NCBI RefSeq assembly: GCF_002933465.1
Contig: NZ_PSZE01000005.1
Span: 62,001-126,000, forward strand
Source of the DNA: Nocardia nova
GTDB taxonomy: Bacteria > Actinomycetota > Actinomycetes > Mycobacteriales > Mycobacteriaceae
Direction: 5' to 3'
Length of the DNA: 64,000 nt
Position 1 is the first letter of the stretch. The number at the start of each line of letters is the position of its first letter. Position numbers and translations under genes: made by a program. The notes below the pieces were generated by a model. It did not search any database and was not told where the DNA came from. It saw only the letters and a list, made by a program, of their open reading frames with translations. Shown piece after piece: positions 1 to 8,087 of the stretch.

Positions 1-75
1 GACTCGCCGTTTCGTCCTCCGGCGCGGCGCGGACCTGCTACAACAGCAGAGTGCGGCCCGCGCGCACACGCAAAA

Positions 76-104
76 TTGAACTTGACGTCAACCTCAACTA
101 CGAT
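76..104 (+). promoter_or_regulatory. Promoter with embedded palindromic operator
   Basis: A -35-like TTGAAC (76-81) and a -10-like TACGAT (99-104) are separated by exactly 17 nt. Nearly all of the spacer is occupied by a palindrome spanning 76-97 with the pattern TTGA, 2 nt, TTGACGTCAA, 2 nt, TCAA. A bound regulator would cover the -35 and block RNA polymerase. The same pattern recurs at 63291-63312 beside a TetR gene. The promoter reads toward the truncated SDR at 134 and the acyl-CoA dehydrogenase at 447. Confidence 0.6.
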
Positions 105-133
105 GAGGTGACATCACGGACGGGGGTACGGCA

Positions 134-409
134 GTGCAGGTTGCGCAGATCGACACACCCCTGCTGTATGCCGGGCTCGACTCCGGCGACCGGCTCGGCG
201 CGGCCTCCACCCGGGCGGTGACCACCGCCAGCGAGGTGCTCGAACCCGCACAGGTCGCCGACGCGGTACTCGCCGCGATCGACGCCGAGCAGTTCTTGAT
301 CCTGCCGCATCCGAGTGTGCTCGAGATGTATCGGCGCAAAGGGGCCGACTACGACCGCTGGCTCGCCGGCATGCGCCGCTACCAGCGCAGTCTGCTCGAC
401 GAGATCTGA
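134..409 (+). pseudogene. C-terminal remnant of a short-chain dehydrogenase
   Basis: The 91-codon frame resembles only the last third of SDR-family proteins: the tail [14 protein letters not shown] followed by DYDRWLAG is typical of the C-terminus of a subgroup of actinobacterial SDRs. The Rossmann fold (TGxxxGxG), the Asn/Ser residues and the YxxxK catalytic pair are all absent. The upstream in-frame sequence reaches a stop at 77-79, so nothing more of the protein lies in this window in frame. It starts with GTG right behind a good promoter and lies 37 nt before the acyl-CoA dehydrogenase, so it may still be transcribed as the operon leader. A functional short protein cannot be excluded, but the missing active site argues for a remnant. 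Confidence 0.6.
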
Positions 410-446
410 AGCATCACAACAGAGTTCACAACGATCAGGAGATCAC

Positions 447-1670
447 ATGTCGATGTTCGACATCTCCGAGCGGGCCGAGAAATACCGCGGCCGGCTGCTG
501 GAGTTCATGGATTCGCACGTCTACCCCGCCGAGGCCGTCTACGACGAGCAGATGCGCGCCGCCGGCGATCCACACTTCCAGCCGCCGATCCTGGAAGAGC
601 TCAAGGCCGAGGCGCAGCGGCGCGGCCTGTGGAATCTGTTCCACCCCTACCCGGAATGGGGTCCGGGTCTGACCAACCTCGAGTACGCACCGCTGGCCGA
701 GATCATGGGCCGCAGCCACCTGGCGCCGGAGGCGTGCAACTGCAGTGCCCCGGATACGGGAAACATCGAGGTCTTCACGCTCTTCGGCACCGACGAGCAC
801 AAGGAGAAGTACCTGAAGCCGTTGCTGGCGGGCACGATCCGCTCGGCGTTCGCGATGACCGAACCCGCGGTCGCCAGTTCCGACGCCACTAATGTGGAAC
901 TGTCGATGGTGCGCGACGGCGACGAGTACGTTCTCAACGGCCGCAAGTGGTTCGCCTCCAACGCCTTGCACCCGAACTGCACCGTGCTGATCGTGATGGG
1001 CAAGACCGATCCCGACGCTGCGCCGCACCGCCAGCAGTCGATGATGGTGGTCCCCATCGACGCACCGGGCGTGACCGTCATGCGCGGCGTGCCGGTCTTC
1101 GGCTACCACGACCGCGAGGGTCATGCCGAGATCGATTTCGAGAATGTGCGGGTACCGCTGAAGGACGTGCTGAAGGGTGAGGGGGAGGGCTTCGCGATCA
1201 GCCAGGCTCGGCTCGGTCCCGGCCGTATCCACCACTGCATGCGGGCCATCGGAATGGCCGAGCGCGCCCTGGAGTTGACGTGCCGGCGCGCGAGTACGCG
1301 CATCGCCTTCGGCAAGCCGATCGCCGCCAACGCCAATATCCAGGACTGGATCGCCGAGGCGCGCATCGATATCGAGATGATCCGGCTGCTGACCCTGAAG
1401 GCGGCCTATCTGATGGACACGGTCGGCAACAAGGAGGCGCGCACCGAGATCGCCGCGATCAAGGTCGCCGCTCCGAATATCGCCTTGAAGATCGTCGACC
1501 GGGCCATCCAGGTCCACGGTGGCGCCGGTGTCACCGACGACTTCCCGCTCGCCATGGCCTGGGCGCATCTGCGCACGCTGCGGCTGGCCGACGGACCCGA
1601 CGAGGTGCACAAGCGCACGCTGGCCCGGCAGGAACTGCGCAAGTATCGAGATGTGAAGGCGAACAACTGA
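447..1670 (+). CDS. Acyl-CoA dehydrogenase, ACAD10/11-like
   Basis: 407-residue FAD enzyme predicted to catalyse alpha,beta-dehydrogenation of an acyl-CoA. The ATG at 447 is preceded by AGGAG at 437-441 (5-nt spacing); an upstream in-frame start at 315 lacks this and would overlap the SDR remnant. Visible motifs are [12 protein letters not shown] (FAD/substrate region, middle domain), [28 protein letters not shown] and [11 protein letters not shown] near the C-terminus. In the last motif the place of the classical catalytic Glu is taken by Asp, as in the ACAD10/11 group. The gene lies between two defective SDR genes, and the next frame begins one base after its stop. The palindrome at 76-97 suggests control by a TetR repressor. 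Substrate unknown; branched or long-chain acyl-CoA is plausible. Confidence 0.88.
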   Translation: MSMFDISERAEKYRGRLLEFMDSHVYPAEAVYDEQMRAAGDPHFQPPILEELKAEAQRRGLWNLFHPYPEWGPGLTNLEYAPLAEIMGRSHLAPEACNCSAPDTGNIEVFTLFGTDEHKEKYLKPLLAGTIRSAFAMTEPAVASSDATNVELSMVRDGDEYVLNGRKWFASNALHPNCTVLIVMGKTDPDAAPHRQQSMMVVPIDAPGVTVMRGVPVFGYHDREGHAEIDFENVRVPLKDVLKGEGEGFAISQARLGPGRIHHCMRAIGMAERALELTCRRASTRIAFGKPIAANANIQDWIAEARIDIEMIRLLTLKAAYLMDTVGNKEARTEIAAIKVAAPNIALKIVDRAIQVHGGAGVTDDFPLAMAWAHLRTLRLADGPDEVHKRTLARQELRKYRDVKANN

Positions 1671-1671
1671 T

Positions 1672-2055
1672 ATGCCGAACGCGGATCTGACCGGCCGCAC
1701 CGCGATCGTCACCGGCGCCTCGCGCGGCATCGGCCTCGCGACCGCGCAGGCCCTCGCCGCGGCCGGGGCCGATGTGGTGCTGACCTCGCGGGATCAGGAA
1801 TCGGCCGAGGCCGCGGCCGCGCAGGTGCGGGGCAACGCGCTCGGTATCGCCGCGCACGCCGTCGACGAGGATGCCGCGCGCGCCTGCATCGACCGCACCC
1901 TCGAGCGGTTCGGCAGTGTCGACATCCTGGTCAATATCGGGTCGGCCATCGCGTTCCTGGTATCCGACGCCGCACGCTGGATCACCGGTGAGGTGATGGT
2001 CGTCGACGGTGGGCAGCGACTCGGCCACCCGGCGGCATTCCGGGCGGCACCGTGA
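1672..2055 (+). pseudogene. SDR with a large in-frame internal deletion
   Basis: The frame begins like a normal FabG-type SDR: TGASRGIG nucleotide-binding motif at about residues 15-22, then FGSVDILVN at about 81-89. It jumps near 1940-1947 directly to AIAFLVSDAARWITGE and VVDGGQ, which normally lie roughly 110 residues further on. The NNAG motif, the catalytic Ser and the YxxxK pair are missing, leaving 127 residues instead of about 250. Reading frame and both ends are intact, so a clean in-frame deletion is the simplest reading. It starts one base after the acyl-CoA dehydrogenase stop and was surely part of that operon. The product should be catalytically dead. Confidence 0.75.
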
Positions 2056-2133
2056 CCGCCACGCCGAAGCAGGCCGGGCGTGATCACCTCACGGGAGATC
2101 GCGGCGGCCGCGGGCCTTGTAGCCGCGGGCCGC

Positions 2134-3117
2134 TCAGATCGCCACGGGGGTCGCGAGCACCTCGGTGACGAGCCGCCGCGGTGTCTGCGGCAGCAGCGCG
2201 GCGCCGGCGGGCAACCAGCCCAGTCGCACCATCGTCTGCGGGTAGGCGCACTCCAACAGCACCCCGTGGCGAATGTGGGCGCGCAGGTCGGGCATGGCCA
2301 GCGGTTCGGACTGCAGACTGGACGACAGGCCCAGCGTGGTCGCCGACAACAGCAGCGCGCTGACCGCCTCCCCCGCGCGCAGCCGAGCGAGCCGATCATC
2401 GCCGGCCGTGCACACCACCAGCCATTCGGCGGCCTCCGGTTCGGTGGCCGGATCGGCCAGTTCCGGTGACTCGAACCGCCGCCTGGCGATCTCGTCGTCG
2501 GGACGCGGGGCCGGAGTATTCGCGGCCGGAACACCGTCAGAGGTCCCGTGCCGACCGCTCCACACCGCCAATTCGTGCAAATATGCGGGGTCGGCGGCGT
2601 GGCGCACAGATGCGACCCGGGCAGCTTCGGCCAATTCCGGGCGTAACTCCTGCGGCACCTGCCGGGCAGCGGCGCCGTAGGAACGAGCCGCGGCGGACAC
2701 CTCCCGTACGAACGCCTGCGGTACCGGTCGCGCGCTGTAGCGGCGACGATCCGACTGCCGATGGCCGATCGCCGCGGCGAGTTCGATATCACGCGCCGAC
2801 GGCCGGTGCGTCGGGCGCACGGTGATGGCCGCGAGGTGATCGGGATCGGCGTCGTGGGGAAGGTAGGTGACCTGCGCGGACCAGCCGAGCATGGCCAGTG
2901 CCATCCGCATGTGATGCAGTGCCGCACCGCAGCTCAATAGCAGTGCACGCTGGGCCGGATCGGTGACGACCAACTGCCGGGACCGATCGGCATACAGGTG
3001 GATGGCGTCCTCGCGCAGCGACCACCGCCACGGCTGGGTGTTGTGCACCGAGGGTGCGCGCACGGCCATATCGACGGCGTCGGCGAATTCCGCGGTGACC
3101 GGATCGGCGAATGTCAT
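2134..3117 (-). CDS. Acg-family nitroreductase-like flavoprotein
   Basis: 327 residues resembling the Acg/Rv3131 family, degenerate nitroreductase-fold FMN proteins known from the mycobacterial DosR dormancy regulon. The N-terminal signature RAPSVHNTQPWRW (about residues 19-31) is the FMN-contacting segment, and the C-terminal half contains LLLSATTLGLSSS, typical of the second subdomain. The ATG at 3117 has a good AAGGAAGGA Shine-Dalgarno sequence 8 nt away. I see no clear DosR-type 20-bp box in the 155 nt upstream. It follows the PucR-type gene in the same direction. Acg proteins are thought to sequester FMN rather than reduce nitro-compounds efficiently; that role is inferred from the family. 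Confidence 0.85.
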   Translation of the reverse strand: MTFADPVTAEFADAVDMAVRAPSVHNTQPWRWSLREDAIHLYADRSRQLVVTDPAQRALLLSCGAALHHMRMALAMLGWSAQVTYLPHDADPDHLAAITVRPTHRPSARDIELAAAIGHRQSDRRRYSARPVPQAFVREVSAAARSYGAAARQVPQELRPELAEAARVASVRHAADPAYLHELAVWSGRHGTSDGVPAANTPAPRPDDEIARRRFESPELADPATEPEAAEWLVVCTAGDDRLARLRAGEAVSALLLSATTLGLSSSLQSEPLAMPDLRAHIRHGVLLECAYPQTMVRLGWLPAGAALLPQTPRRLVTEVLATPVAI

Positions 3118-3272
3118 GATGCCGGTCCTTCCTTTTCGAGCGTCGCACGGACATGTGGACGCGGTGACCGGATCTCGGTCCCGCGTTGTTCCTTGTATCG
3201 ATCAACCACCGGCCCGGGCGCAGAGTTTCGTAATAGTTGACAAAATATGGGCGGGTCTGTTCACCAATCGAC

Positions 3273-4427
3273 TCATGAGTCCGGGCGGCCGGAACGCAGT
3301 TCCCGATAGCGCAACGCCCACCACACCTGCTGCATCACGTGCGGATCCTTCAGCGATGCACCCGTCAGCTCCTCGAATCGGGACAGCCGATAGCGGACCG
3401 TATTGTGATGCAGATACAGCCGATGACCGGTTTCACTGGCATTGCAACCGGCCGTCAGGTAGGCGTCTACGGTCTCGAGGATGGCCTCGGCGTCGACGTC
3501 TACGAGCGGGTCGAGGTAGCGGCGGACCATCGCGGCCCCGACATCGCTGTCGCTGACGACGGCCGGCAGGAGGCCCAGGTCGGTTAAGGTGTGGCGCCCC
3601 GGACGCTCGAACAGGCGCGCGGTCTCGGCGACCCGGCCGGCGATATGCAGCGAATGCGGGATCCGCTTGAGCGGACAGGCGGGGCCCACCCCGAGGAACA
3701 CTCCGGCCGAGGGTGCGGAATCGTCGTGCGGATCGCAGATACCGACCACATCGCGTTCCAGGATCGCGACCACACCACCTGGTGGCCGGAATCCTGGCCG
3801 TTGCCGCAGCTCCCACTCCGTCTGTTCCGGCTGCCCGGTGATCGCGCGGAAGGCCGAATACGTGCCGTCCAGGCGGAGTCCGATGTGTTCGGCACGGCGG
3901 CGCAACTCACCGGCGGGCAGTGCGCCCTCGGCGAGCGCGCGAACCATATCGTCGCGCCGGATATCGAGGCGGCGCGTGATCTGCGCTTCGGCTTCGCGGT
4001 GGGCGGAGGTGCATGCGACGGTGGCCGCGTCCGAGGCGCGCAGTAGGGCACCGAGGAACGACAGCAGCGCGGCGCCGCGCCGGGTCGCCCAGTGTTCGGA
4101 GGTGCTGATGCGTTCGATCACCTCCCCCATCACGATCTGCCATCCGCGCAGCATCGCGTCGAGCGGCACACCGAGTTCGGCCCGCAATGCGCCGTAGGCT
4201 CGGAAATCCGCGAGCTCCCGCTCGTCGAGTGGCCGATCGGCCGCCGTGGCGGTGATCAGACGATCGATCGCGGCGGCGATCGAGGGCGTCAGGCTGGCGG
4301 TGGCAACCCCCCGGTACGCCGGAATCTCCCGCTGCAGCCGGGTGCAGATGTGGTCGGCGAGCTCGACGGAATCGCCGATCGCGGAGGAGCGCAATCGCGG
4401 AGGCGTCGAACCGTCGTCGTCGCTCAC
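3273..4427 (-). CDS. PucR/CdaR-type helix-turn-helix regulator
   Basis: About 384 residues. The C-terminus carries the PucR helix-turn-helix: SETGHRLYLHHNTVRYRLSR followed by FEELTG. The N-terminal region, starting ELADHICTRLQREIPAYRG, is the helical sensor part common in actinobacterial members. I chose the GTG at 4427 because homologues start shortly before this segment. The frame stays open up to a GTG at 4649, but that extra stretch is Pro/Arg-rich and unlike the family. Neither start has a convincing Shine-Dalgarno. It lies 155 nt upstream of the Acg-like gene on the same strand and could control it. Ligand unknown. Confidence 0.8.
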   Translation of the reverse strand: MSDDDGSTPPRLRSSAIGDSVELADHICTRLQREIPAYRGVATASLTPSIAAAIDRLITATAADRPLDERELADFRAYGALRAELGVPLDAMLRGWQIVMGEVIERISTSEHWATRRGAALLSFLGALLRASDAATVACTSAHREAEAQITRRLDIRRDDMVRALAEGALPAGELRRRAEHIGLRLDGTYSAFRAITGQPEQTEWELRQRPGFRPPGGVVAILERDVVGICDPHDDSAPSAGVFLGVGPACPLKRIPHSLHIAGRVAETARLFERPGRHTLTDLGLLPAVVSDSDVGAAMVRRYLDPLVDVDAEAILETVDAYLTAGCNASETGHRLYLHHNTVRYRLSRFEELTGASLKDPHVMQQVWWALRYRELRSGRPDS

Positions 4428-4875
4428 ATCGATCGACGATACGGCGCGCGGGTGCGCCAGCGTAGGTGTTCGCGGTCGGGTCACCGAGTCGGAAGGAATC
4501 CGTTGTCGCAGTACTCGGGCCTTCCCGACATCGTATCGGTGGTGCCGAGTCGATCCGGTGGGTGCGGGGCGCGGCGCGGATTCCGGAGCGGCCGGGTACG
4601 CCACGGGAGCCGGGAGCAGCGCCGGGATGTGCGGTTCGCCGCCGGTCACGGCGTCCGCCCGGCGATACCTCCGGTGGACGTCCGTTCCGTCCCGGTCGCG
4701 CCGGCTCCCAGTTCCCGCGAACGGTAGGCAAACCCTCTGTGCGCGAAGCGATTTCGGCTACCGTCAAGCGGAAAACGAACACCGGGGCGCTATCTGGGTA
4801 AGAATGAGAACGGCCGAGATCCGGCCAGAGGGGACATGTCGGCCCGGCCGGGCCGACGGAATGTGGGGAAAGATC
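4428..4875. other. Intergenic region between divergent genes
   Basis: About 450 nt between the PucR-type gene (minus) and the secreted-protein gene (plus). It contains the open but unlikely N-terminal extension of the former (4428-4649). A possible -10 element (TAAGAAT near 4799) for the latter is the only other signal; I see no clear -35 and no operator. Confidence 0.4.
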
Positions 4876-5418
4876 ATGAGAGCCAAGAAATTCGCCGCTA
4901 CCGCGCTATTGGCCGTCGGTGCCACCACCGCGGCTGCCGGTGTCGCGCAGGCCGCGCCGGCCACGGCCTCCGCGATCGCTGTGCGCGGGGTCGAACAGGG
5001 CGTCGGCTTCGTCACCGCGCCGACCGCCGACCACACCGGTCTGGCGACCACCGTGGACGCCGGATCCTTCACTGTCACCGGCGATGCGGTCACCCTGACC
5101 GATGCCGCCGGCCGTGCCGTGGCGTCGATGCCGCTCGGCCTGCGCACGGCGTCCGGAACGGTCGGCCTCACACCGCGCATCGACAATGCCGGCCGCACCC
5201 TCACGCTGACGCCGCAGTCGGCCACCGATCGGACCGCACGGGCCATCGACGAAGCCTCCGACACGCTCGCTCGCAAGCAGTACAACGCGGGCGTCGGCGC
5301 CCTGGTCGGCGCCGGAATCGGTGCGGTCCTGGGCTTCTTCCTGGGTGGTGTCGGCGCGCTGGTCACGATTCCGATCGGCGCCGGGATCGGAGCCCTGATC
5401 GGCTACTCGACTCCGTAG
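4876..5418 (+). CDS. Secreted protein with glycine-rich C-terminal hairpin
   Basis: 180 residues. A Sec signal peptide is obvious: MRAKK, a hydrophobic core, then cleavage near VAQAAPA at about residue 27. The middle is a beta-rich Thr/Ala region with repeated TLT and VTLT strands. The C-terminus has a long Gly/Ala/Leu segment, GAGIGAVLGFFLGGVGALV, probably membrane-active or membrane-spanning. ATG 4876 has GGGGAAAG just upstream. Proteins with this layout are frequent in Nocardia and relatives and have no established function. It is followed by a strong hairpin, so it is probably a single-gene transcript. Confidence 0.75.
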   Translation: MRAKKFAATALLAVGATTAAAGVAQAAPATASAIAVRGVEQGVGFVTAPTADHTGLATTVDAGSFTVTGDAVTLTDAAGRAVASMPLGLRTASGTVGLTPRIDNAGRTLTLTPQSATDRTARAIDEASDTLARKQYNAGVGALVGAGIGAVLGFFLGGVGALVTIPIGAGIGALIGYSTP

Positions 5419-5432
5419 CCGGCACCCCGCGC

Positions 5433-5469
5433 GGCCGTGCGGTCTCTCGCCCGGCGAACCCGCACGGCC
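5433..5469 (+). terminator. Hairpin after the secreted-protein gene
   Basis: GGCCGTGCGG (5433-5442) pairs perfectly with CCGCACGGCC (5460-5469) across a 17-nt loop, starting 15 nt after the stop. There is no U-tract, as is common for actinobacterial terminators. Confidence 0.45.
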
Positions 5470-5580
5470 CCGCGACGGGCCGCAGGATATGGATATGCGG
5501 CCGCACTGGGACATGTCACGATCATGTCGTCGCCGGGCCTGTAACCCCACAGGCATTCACGAATTCTGTTGGGAGCCGCC

Positions 5581-5745
5581 ATGATCGGCGCGCTCACTCG
5601 AGGCGTCCGGCAGTACTGTCATCGCATGATGAGGTCGTCGGCTCACTCGCGGCGCCGGGCGGTGGCCCTCTGCTCTTGCAATTGCGGGCAGGAGATGAAC
5701 CATCTCGCTCGCGTCCCGCCCGAGCTGTACCACGAATTCGCCTGA
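5581..5745 (+). CDS. Possible 54-residue Cys-containing small protein
   Basis: Unrecognised small frame starting with ATG 5581, with GGGAG at 5571-5575 (5-nt spacing). It is basic, carries the cluster CSCNC near residues 32-36, and ends 25 nt before the GTG of the next small gene. The ribosome-binding site and position make translation plausible. Length, lack of family resemblance and the GC bias of the region keep confidence low. Confidence 0.25.
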   Translation: MIGALTRGVRQYCHRMMRSSAHSRRRAVALCSCNCGQEMNHLARVPPELYHEFA

Positions 5746-5770
5746 CGGATCCGGCAGTCACAATGGTGGA

Positions 5771-5977
5771 GTGCCGAATTCGCAGATCTCCCCCGCTGTC
5801 GCCGCGCTGATCCGCTGGCAGGACAGCGGTGGCGTCTGGCGCGTGCTGGGCCGGCGCGGCACGCACGTGACCATCGGATTGTTCGAATGCACCGGCGGAG
5901 ACGAGGTGGATCGCATCGTCTCCGCGGACCCGGCCCTGCGGGAGTTCGTCGGCCAGCGCGGCAGCAGCGAGGACTGA
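5771..5977 (+). CDS. Conserved small protein of unknown function
   Basis: 68 residues from GTG 5771 (GGTGGA just upstream). The sequence begins with a helical segment, PAVAALIRWQDSGGVWRV, and continues with alternating strands (VTIGLFEC) and the tail SADPALREFV. It resembles short hypothetical proteins I associate with Nocardia-type genomes, perhaps a small alpha/beta fold. No catalytic motif or signal peptide. Function unknown. Confidence 0.55.
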   Translation: MPNSQISPAVAALIRWQDSGGVWRVLGRRGTHVTIGLFECTGGDEVDRIVSADPALREFVGQRGSSED

Positions 5978-6071
5978 ACCCGCCGGTTCGGGCGCCATTC
6001 CCCGGCCGCAAGGACTACGGTGTGCGCGGCAGTGCATCGATTCCCCTACAGCTGCGGCGAAAGGCGACGCG

Positions 6072-6863
6072 ATGGCCGGTACCGGTGAGGCGAATCGACC
6101 CCTGGCCGAGCGATATCCGGGCACCGAGCCGGTCGGGTGGCGCGGCGTCACAGTTCATCCGATGTACTCGCAGCGCCTGGGAGCGGAACCGACGGTGGTG
6201 CGGTTGTCGCTGCGCGCCGCGGCACCGCCGTCGGGATTGCTGGGCCTGGGCATCGGGTTGTCGGTGATCGACGGCTATGTCATGCTGCGCGGCAGTAGGT
6301 TGCCGGGCGTCGATGTGTGGAGCGATGCCCTCGCCGAGGGGATCGATCTACGCCTGTCGGGAACCGGCCCGGCGGCCGCCTACACCCTCACTCCAGTGTG
6401 GATGACCGCCGCGGGCGCGGTCGAATCCTGGACGGGCAACTACGGACTCGTCATCGAACGCGGCACAGGCGCGACCATGGTGCTGCGCTGCAGTACCGGC
6501 GTCGGAGAACCCGATTTCGGCGAATTGGTGGTGGCGGTGACCGCCACCGTCGACGCCGCCGGCGATCAGGACCGGTTCCGGTCCGCGCTCTACCACCTCG
6601 GCGTGGAGGCGCACACTCGCGGCGACCTCGACCAGGCCCGGCGGCTGTGGCGGCAGGCGGCCGATCTCGGACATGCCGGCGCGGCCTACGATCTCGGCGT
6701 AGTCGGTTACCGCACACACGAATTCGACGAGGTGCAACGCTGGTGGCGTATGGCGGCCGAGCAGGGCGACTCCCGCGCGATGGCCGGTCTCGCGGAAGTG
6801 CTGGAGCGCCGGGGTGATTCGGAGGCGGCCCGGCGGTGGCGTGCACAGGCTCAGGACGGCTGA
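6072..6863 (+). CDS. TPR/Sel1-type repeat protein
   Basis: 263 residues. The first 160 form a beta-rich globular domain with no family I can name. The last 90 contain about three helical repeats of TPR/Sel1 character: ALYHLGVEAHTRGDLDQARR, LWRQAADLGHAGAAYDLG and WWRMAAEQGDSRAMAGLAEV. Such repeats usually bind partner proteins. ATG 6072 has AAGG at 6060-6063. Its last 13 nt overlap the 3' end of the convergent protease gene. No signal peptide, so probably cytoplasmic. Confidence 0.65.
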   Translation: MAGTGEANRPLAERYPGTEPVGWRGVTVHPMYSQRLGAEPTVVRLSLRAAAPPSGLLGLGIGLSVIDGYVMLRGSRLPGVDVWSDALAEGIDLRLSGTGPAAAYTLTPVWMTAAGAVESWTGNYGLVIERGTGATMVLRCSTGVGEPDFGELVVAVTATVDAAGDQDRFRSALYHLGVEAHTRGDLDQARRLWRQAADLGHAGAAYDLGVVGYRTHEFDEVQRWWRMAAEQGDSRAMAGLAEVLERRGDSEAARRWRAQAQDG

Positions 6864-7579
6864 ACCCCCAGTAGCTGCCCCGCCCCCAGCACCAGTGCCG
6901 CGAGAGTCAGCAGGCCGAACACGACGACCCACAGTCGCGCCGGAATGCGGGTGAGCCATGCCAGCTGATCGGCATCGGATCCGTCGCCGCGCACCGACAC
7001 CTGCCACAGTTCGATCACCGCGCGCACGCCACCGAACAGCAGAAACCACGTGACCACATAACCGAAGACGCCCTGCCACACCGCGGTTCCGTACCAGGAC
7101 ACGGCGAAGGCGGCCCCGCCCACGCAGATCACGGCGAGGAAGCCGAACAGGTTGCGGATCAGCACGATCAGCACCACCAGCGCCGCGATGAGGATCCACA
7201 GCATGATCGTCTGGCGTCCGGCGCCGAGCAGGATCGCGAATCCCAGTCCCACCGCCGAGGGCGCCGGATAGCCGGCCAAGGTGGTCAGCACCATCCCGAA
7301 ACCTCGTGGCTTGCCACGAGATACGGTCACCCCCGAGGTGTCCGAATGCAGCCGGATACCGCTGAGGGTGCGGCCCGTGCCGACCGCCACCACCGCGTGG
7401 CCGATCTCGTGGGCGATCGTCACACAGGTCCGCAACACTCGCCACACCGGCCGGTAGAGCACCACCGCCGCTGCCGCCGCTGCCGTCGCCAGCACAACCC
7501 ATACCGGCGGCTGCGGGGATATCGTCGTCAATTTGTCGGTTACCGACGACACCGCATCGGCCGTTCGAGACAGCTGCAC
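6851..7579 (-). CDS. M50-like membrane metalloprotease
   Basis: About 242 residues with six or more hydrophobic segments. An HExxH zinc motif (AHEIGHAVVA) sits in an early transmembrane helix, as in site-2-type M50B peptidases; a second-ligand NPDG-type motif is not obvious. The frame is open up to 7681, but the upstream part is Arg-rich and not family-like, so I prefer GTG 7579. A TACCCT element lies just upstream of that GTG, so the message could be leaderless. It may cleave membrane-bound regulators or be an inactive family member. The 3' end overlaps the convergent TPR gene. Confidence 0.7.
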   Translation of the reverse strand: MQLSRTADAVSSVTDKLTTISPQPPVWVVLATAAAAAAVVLYRPVWRVLRTCVTIAHEIGHAVVAVGTGRTLSGIRLHSDTSGVTVSRGKPRGFGMVLTTLAGYPAPSAVGLGFAILLGAGRQTIMLWILIAALVVLIVLIRNLFGFLAVICVGGAAFAVSWYGTAVWQGVFGYVVTWFLLFGGVRAVIELWQVSVRGDGSDADQLAWLTRIPARLWVVVFGLLTLAALVLGAGQLLGVQPS

Positions 7580-7703
7580 CGCCGTAGGGTAGCGGTCCGT
7601 CCGATTCGGCCCGATACGACGGGCTATTCGGCTGGGGGAACGCTTAGGCTTGCGGTCGAATTGCCGGGATCGGCCCGGCACGCGGCCTCGACGAGGAGAC
7701 CAG

Positions 7704-8039
7704 ATGACACCCAGGGCCCATCACAGCATCGCCGCGCTGTTCGGCACCATCGCAGCGGCCGCGGTGACTGCGGGCCTGCTGAGTGGATGCTCGGACGTGC
7801 AGCGCGCGATCAACAAGGGTGGCGACACCCCGTGCAGCGACTACGTCAAACAGGACGCCGACACCAAGCGGGTCACGATCACCAAATTCGTGAAACAGCA
7901 GACGAACAACGATCACGAGCCCGCCGGCACCCAGGTCGACGCCACCATGGCGGCGGTCGACTTCCTGTGCGCCAACCAGCGCAACGCCGACACTCCGATC
8001 AAGAACGCGAATCTGACCGGAATCTTCTTCAACCAGTGA
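7704..8039 (+). CDS. HdeA-like lipoprotein
   Basis: 111 residues with a lipoprotein signal: basic start, hydrophobic core, lipobox LLSGC with the Cys near residue 29. The mature part has two further Cys (TPCSDYV and VDFLCANQ) placed like the disulfide pair of HdeA acid-stress chaperones, with helical DADTKRVTITKFVKQQ between them. ATG 7704 follows AGGAG at 7694-7698. An envelope stress role is inferred from this resemblance only. A bidirectional hairpin follows. Confidence 0.6.
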   Translation: MTPRAHHSIAALFGTIAAAAVTAGLLSGCSDVQRAINKGGDTPCSDYVKQDADTKRVTITKFVKQQTNNDHEPAGTQVDATMAAVDFLCANQRNADTPIKNANLTGIFFNQ

Positions 8040-8052
8040 GTGTGTGCCGGGC

Positions 8053-8076
8053 CGGTCACCGCGGCGCCGGTGACCG
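8053..8076. terminator. Bidirectional hairpin between convergent genes
   Basis: CGGTCACCG (8053-8061) pairs perfectly with CGGTGACCG (8068-8076) over a 6-nt loop, between the lipoprotein gene ending at 8039 and the dehydrogenase ending at 8088 on the other strand. A short TTCTG follows on the plus strand. Confidence 0.6.
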
Positions 8077-8087
8077 ACCCGTTCTGC

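Noticed and set aside
435..1730. 431-codon minus-strand frame opposite the acyl-CoA dehydrogenase
   Set aside because: Shadow of a well-supported gene.
3118..3272. DosR box upstream of the Acg-like gene
   Set aside because: No match to the palindromic DosR consensus was found by eye; only a weak half-site-like GGGAC.
4428..4649. N-terminal extension of the PucR-type protein
   Set aside because: Open frame but Pro/Arg-rich and unlike family N-termini; no ribosome-binding site at the far GTG.
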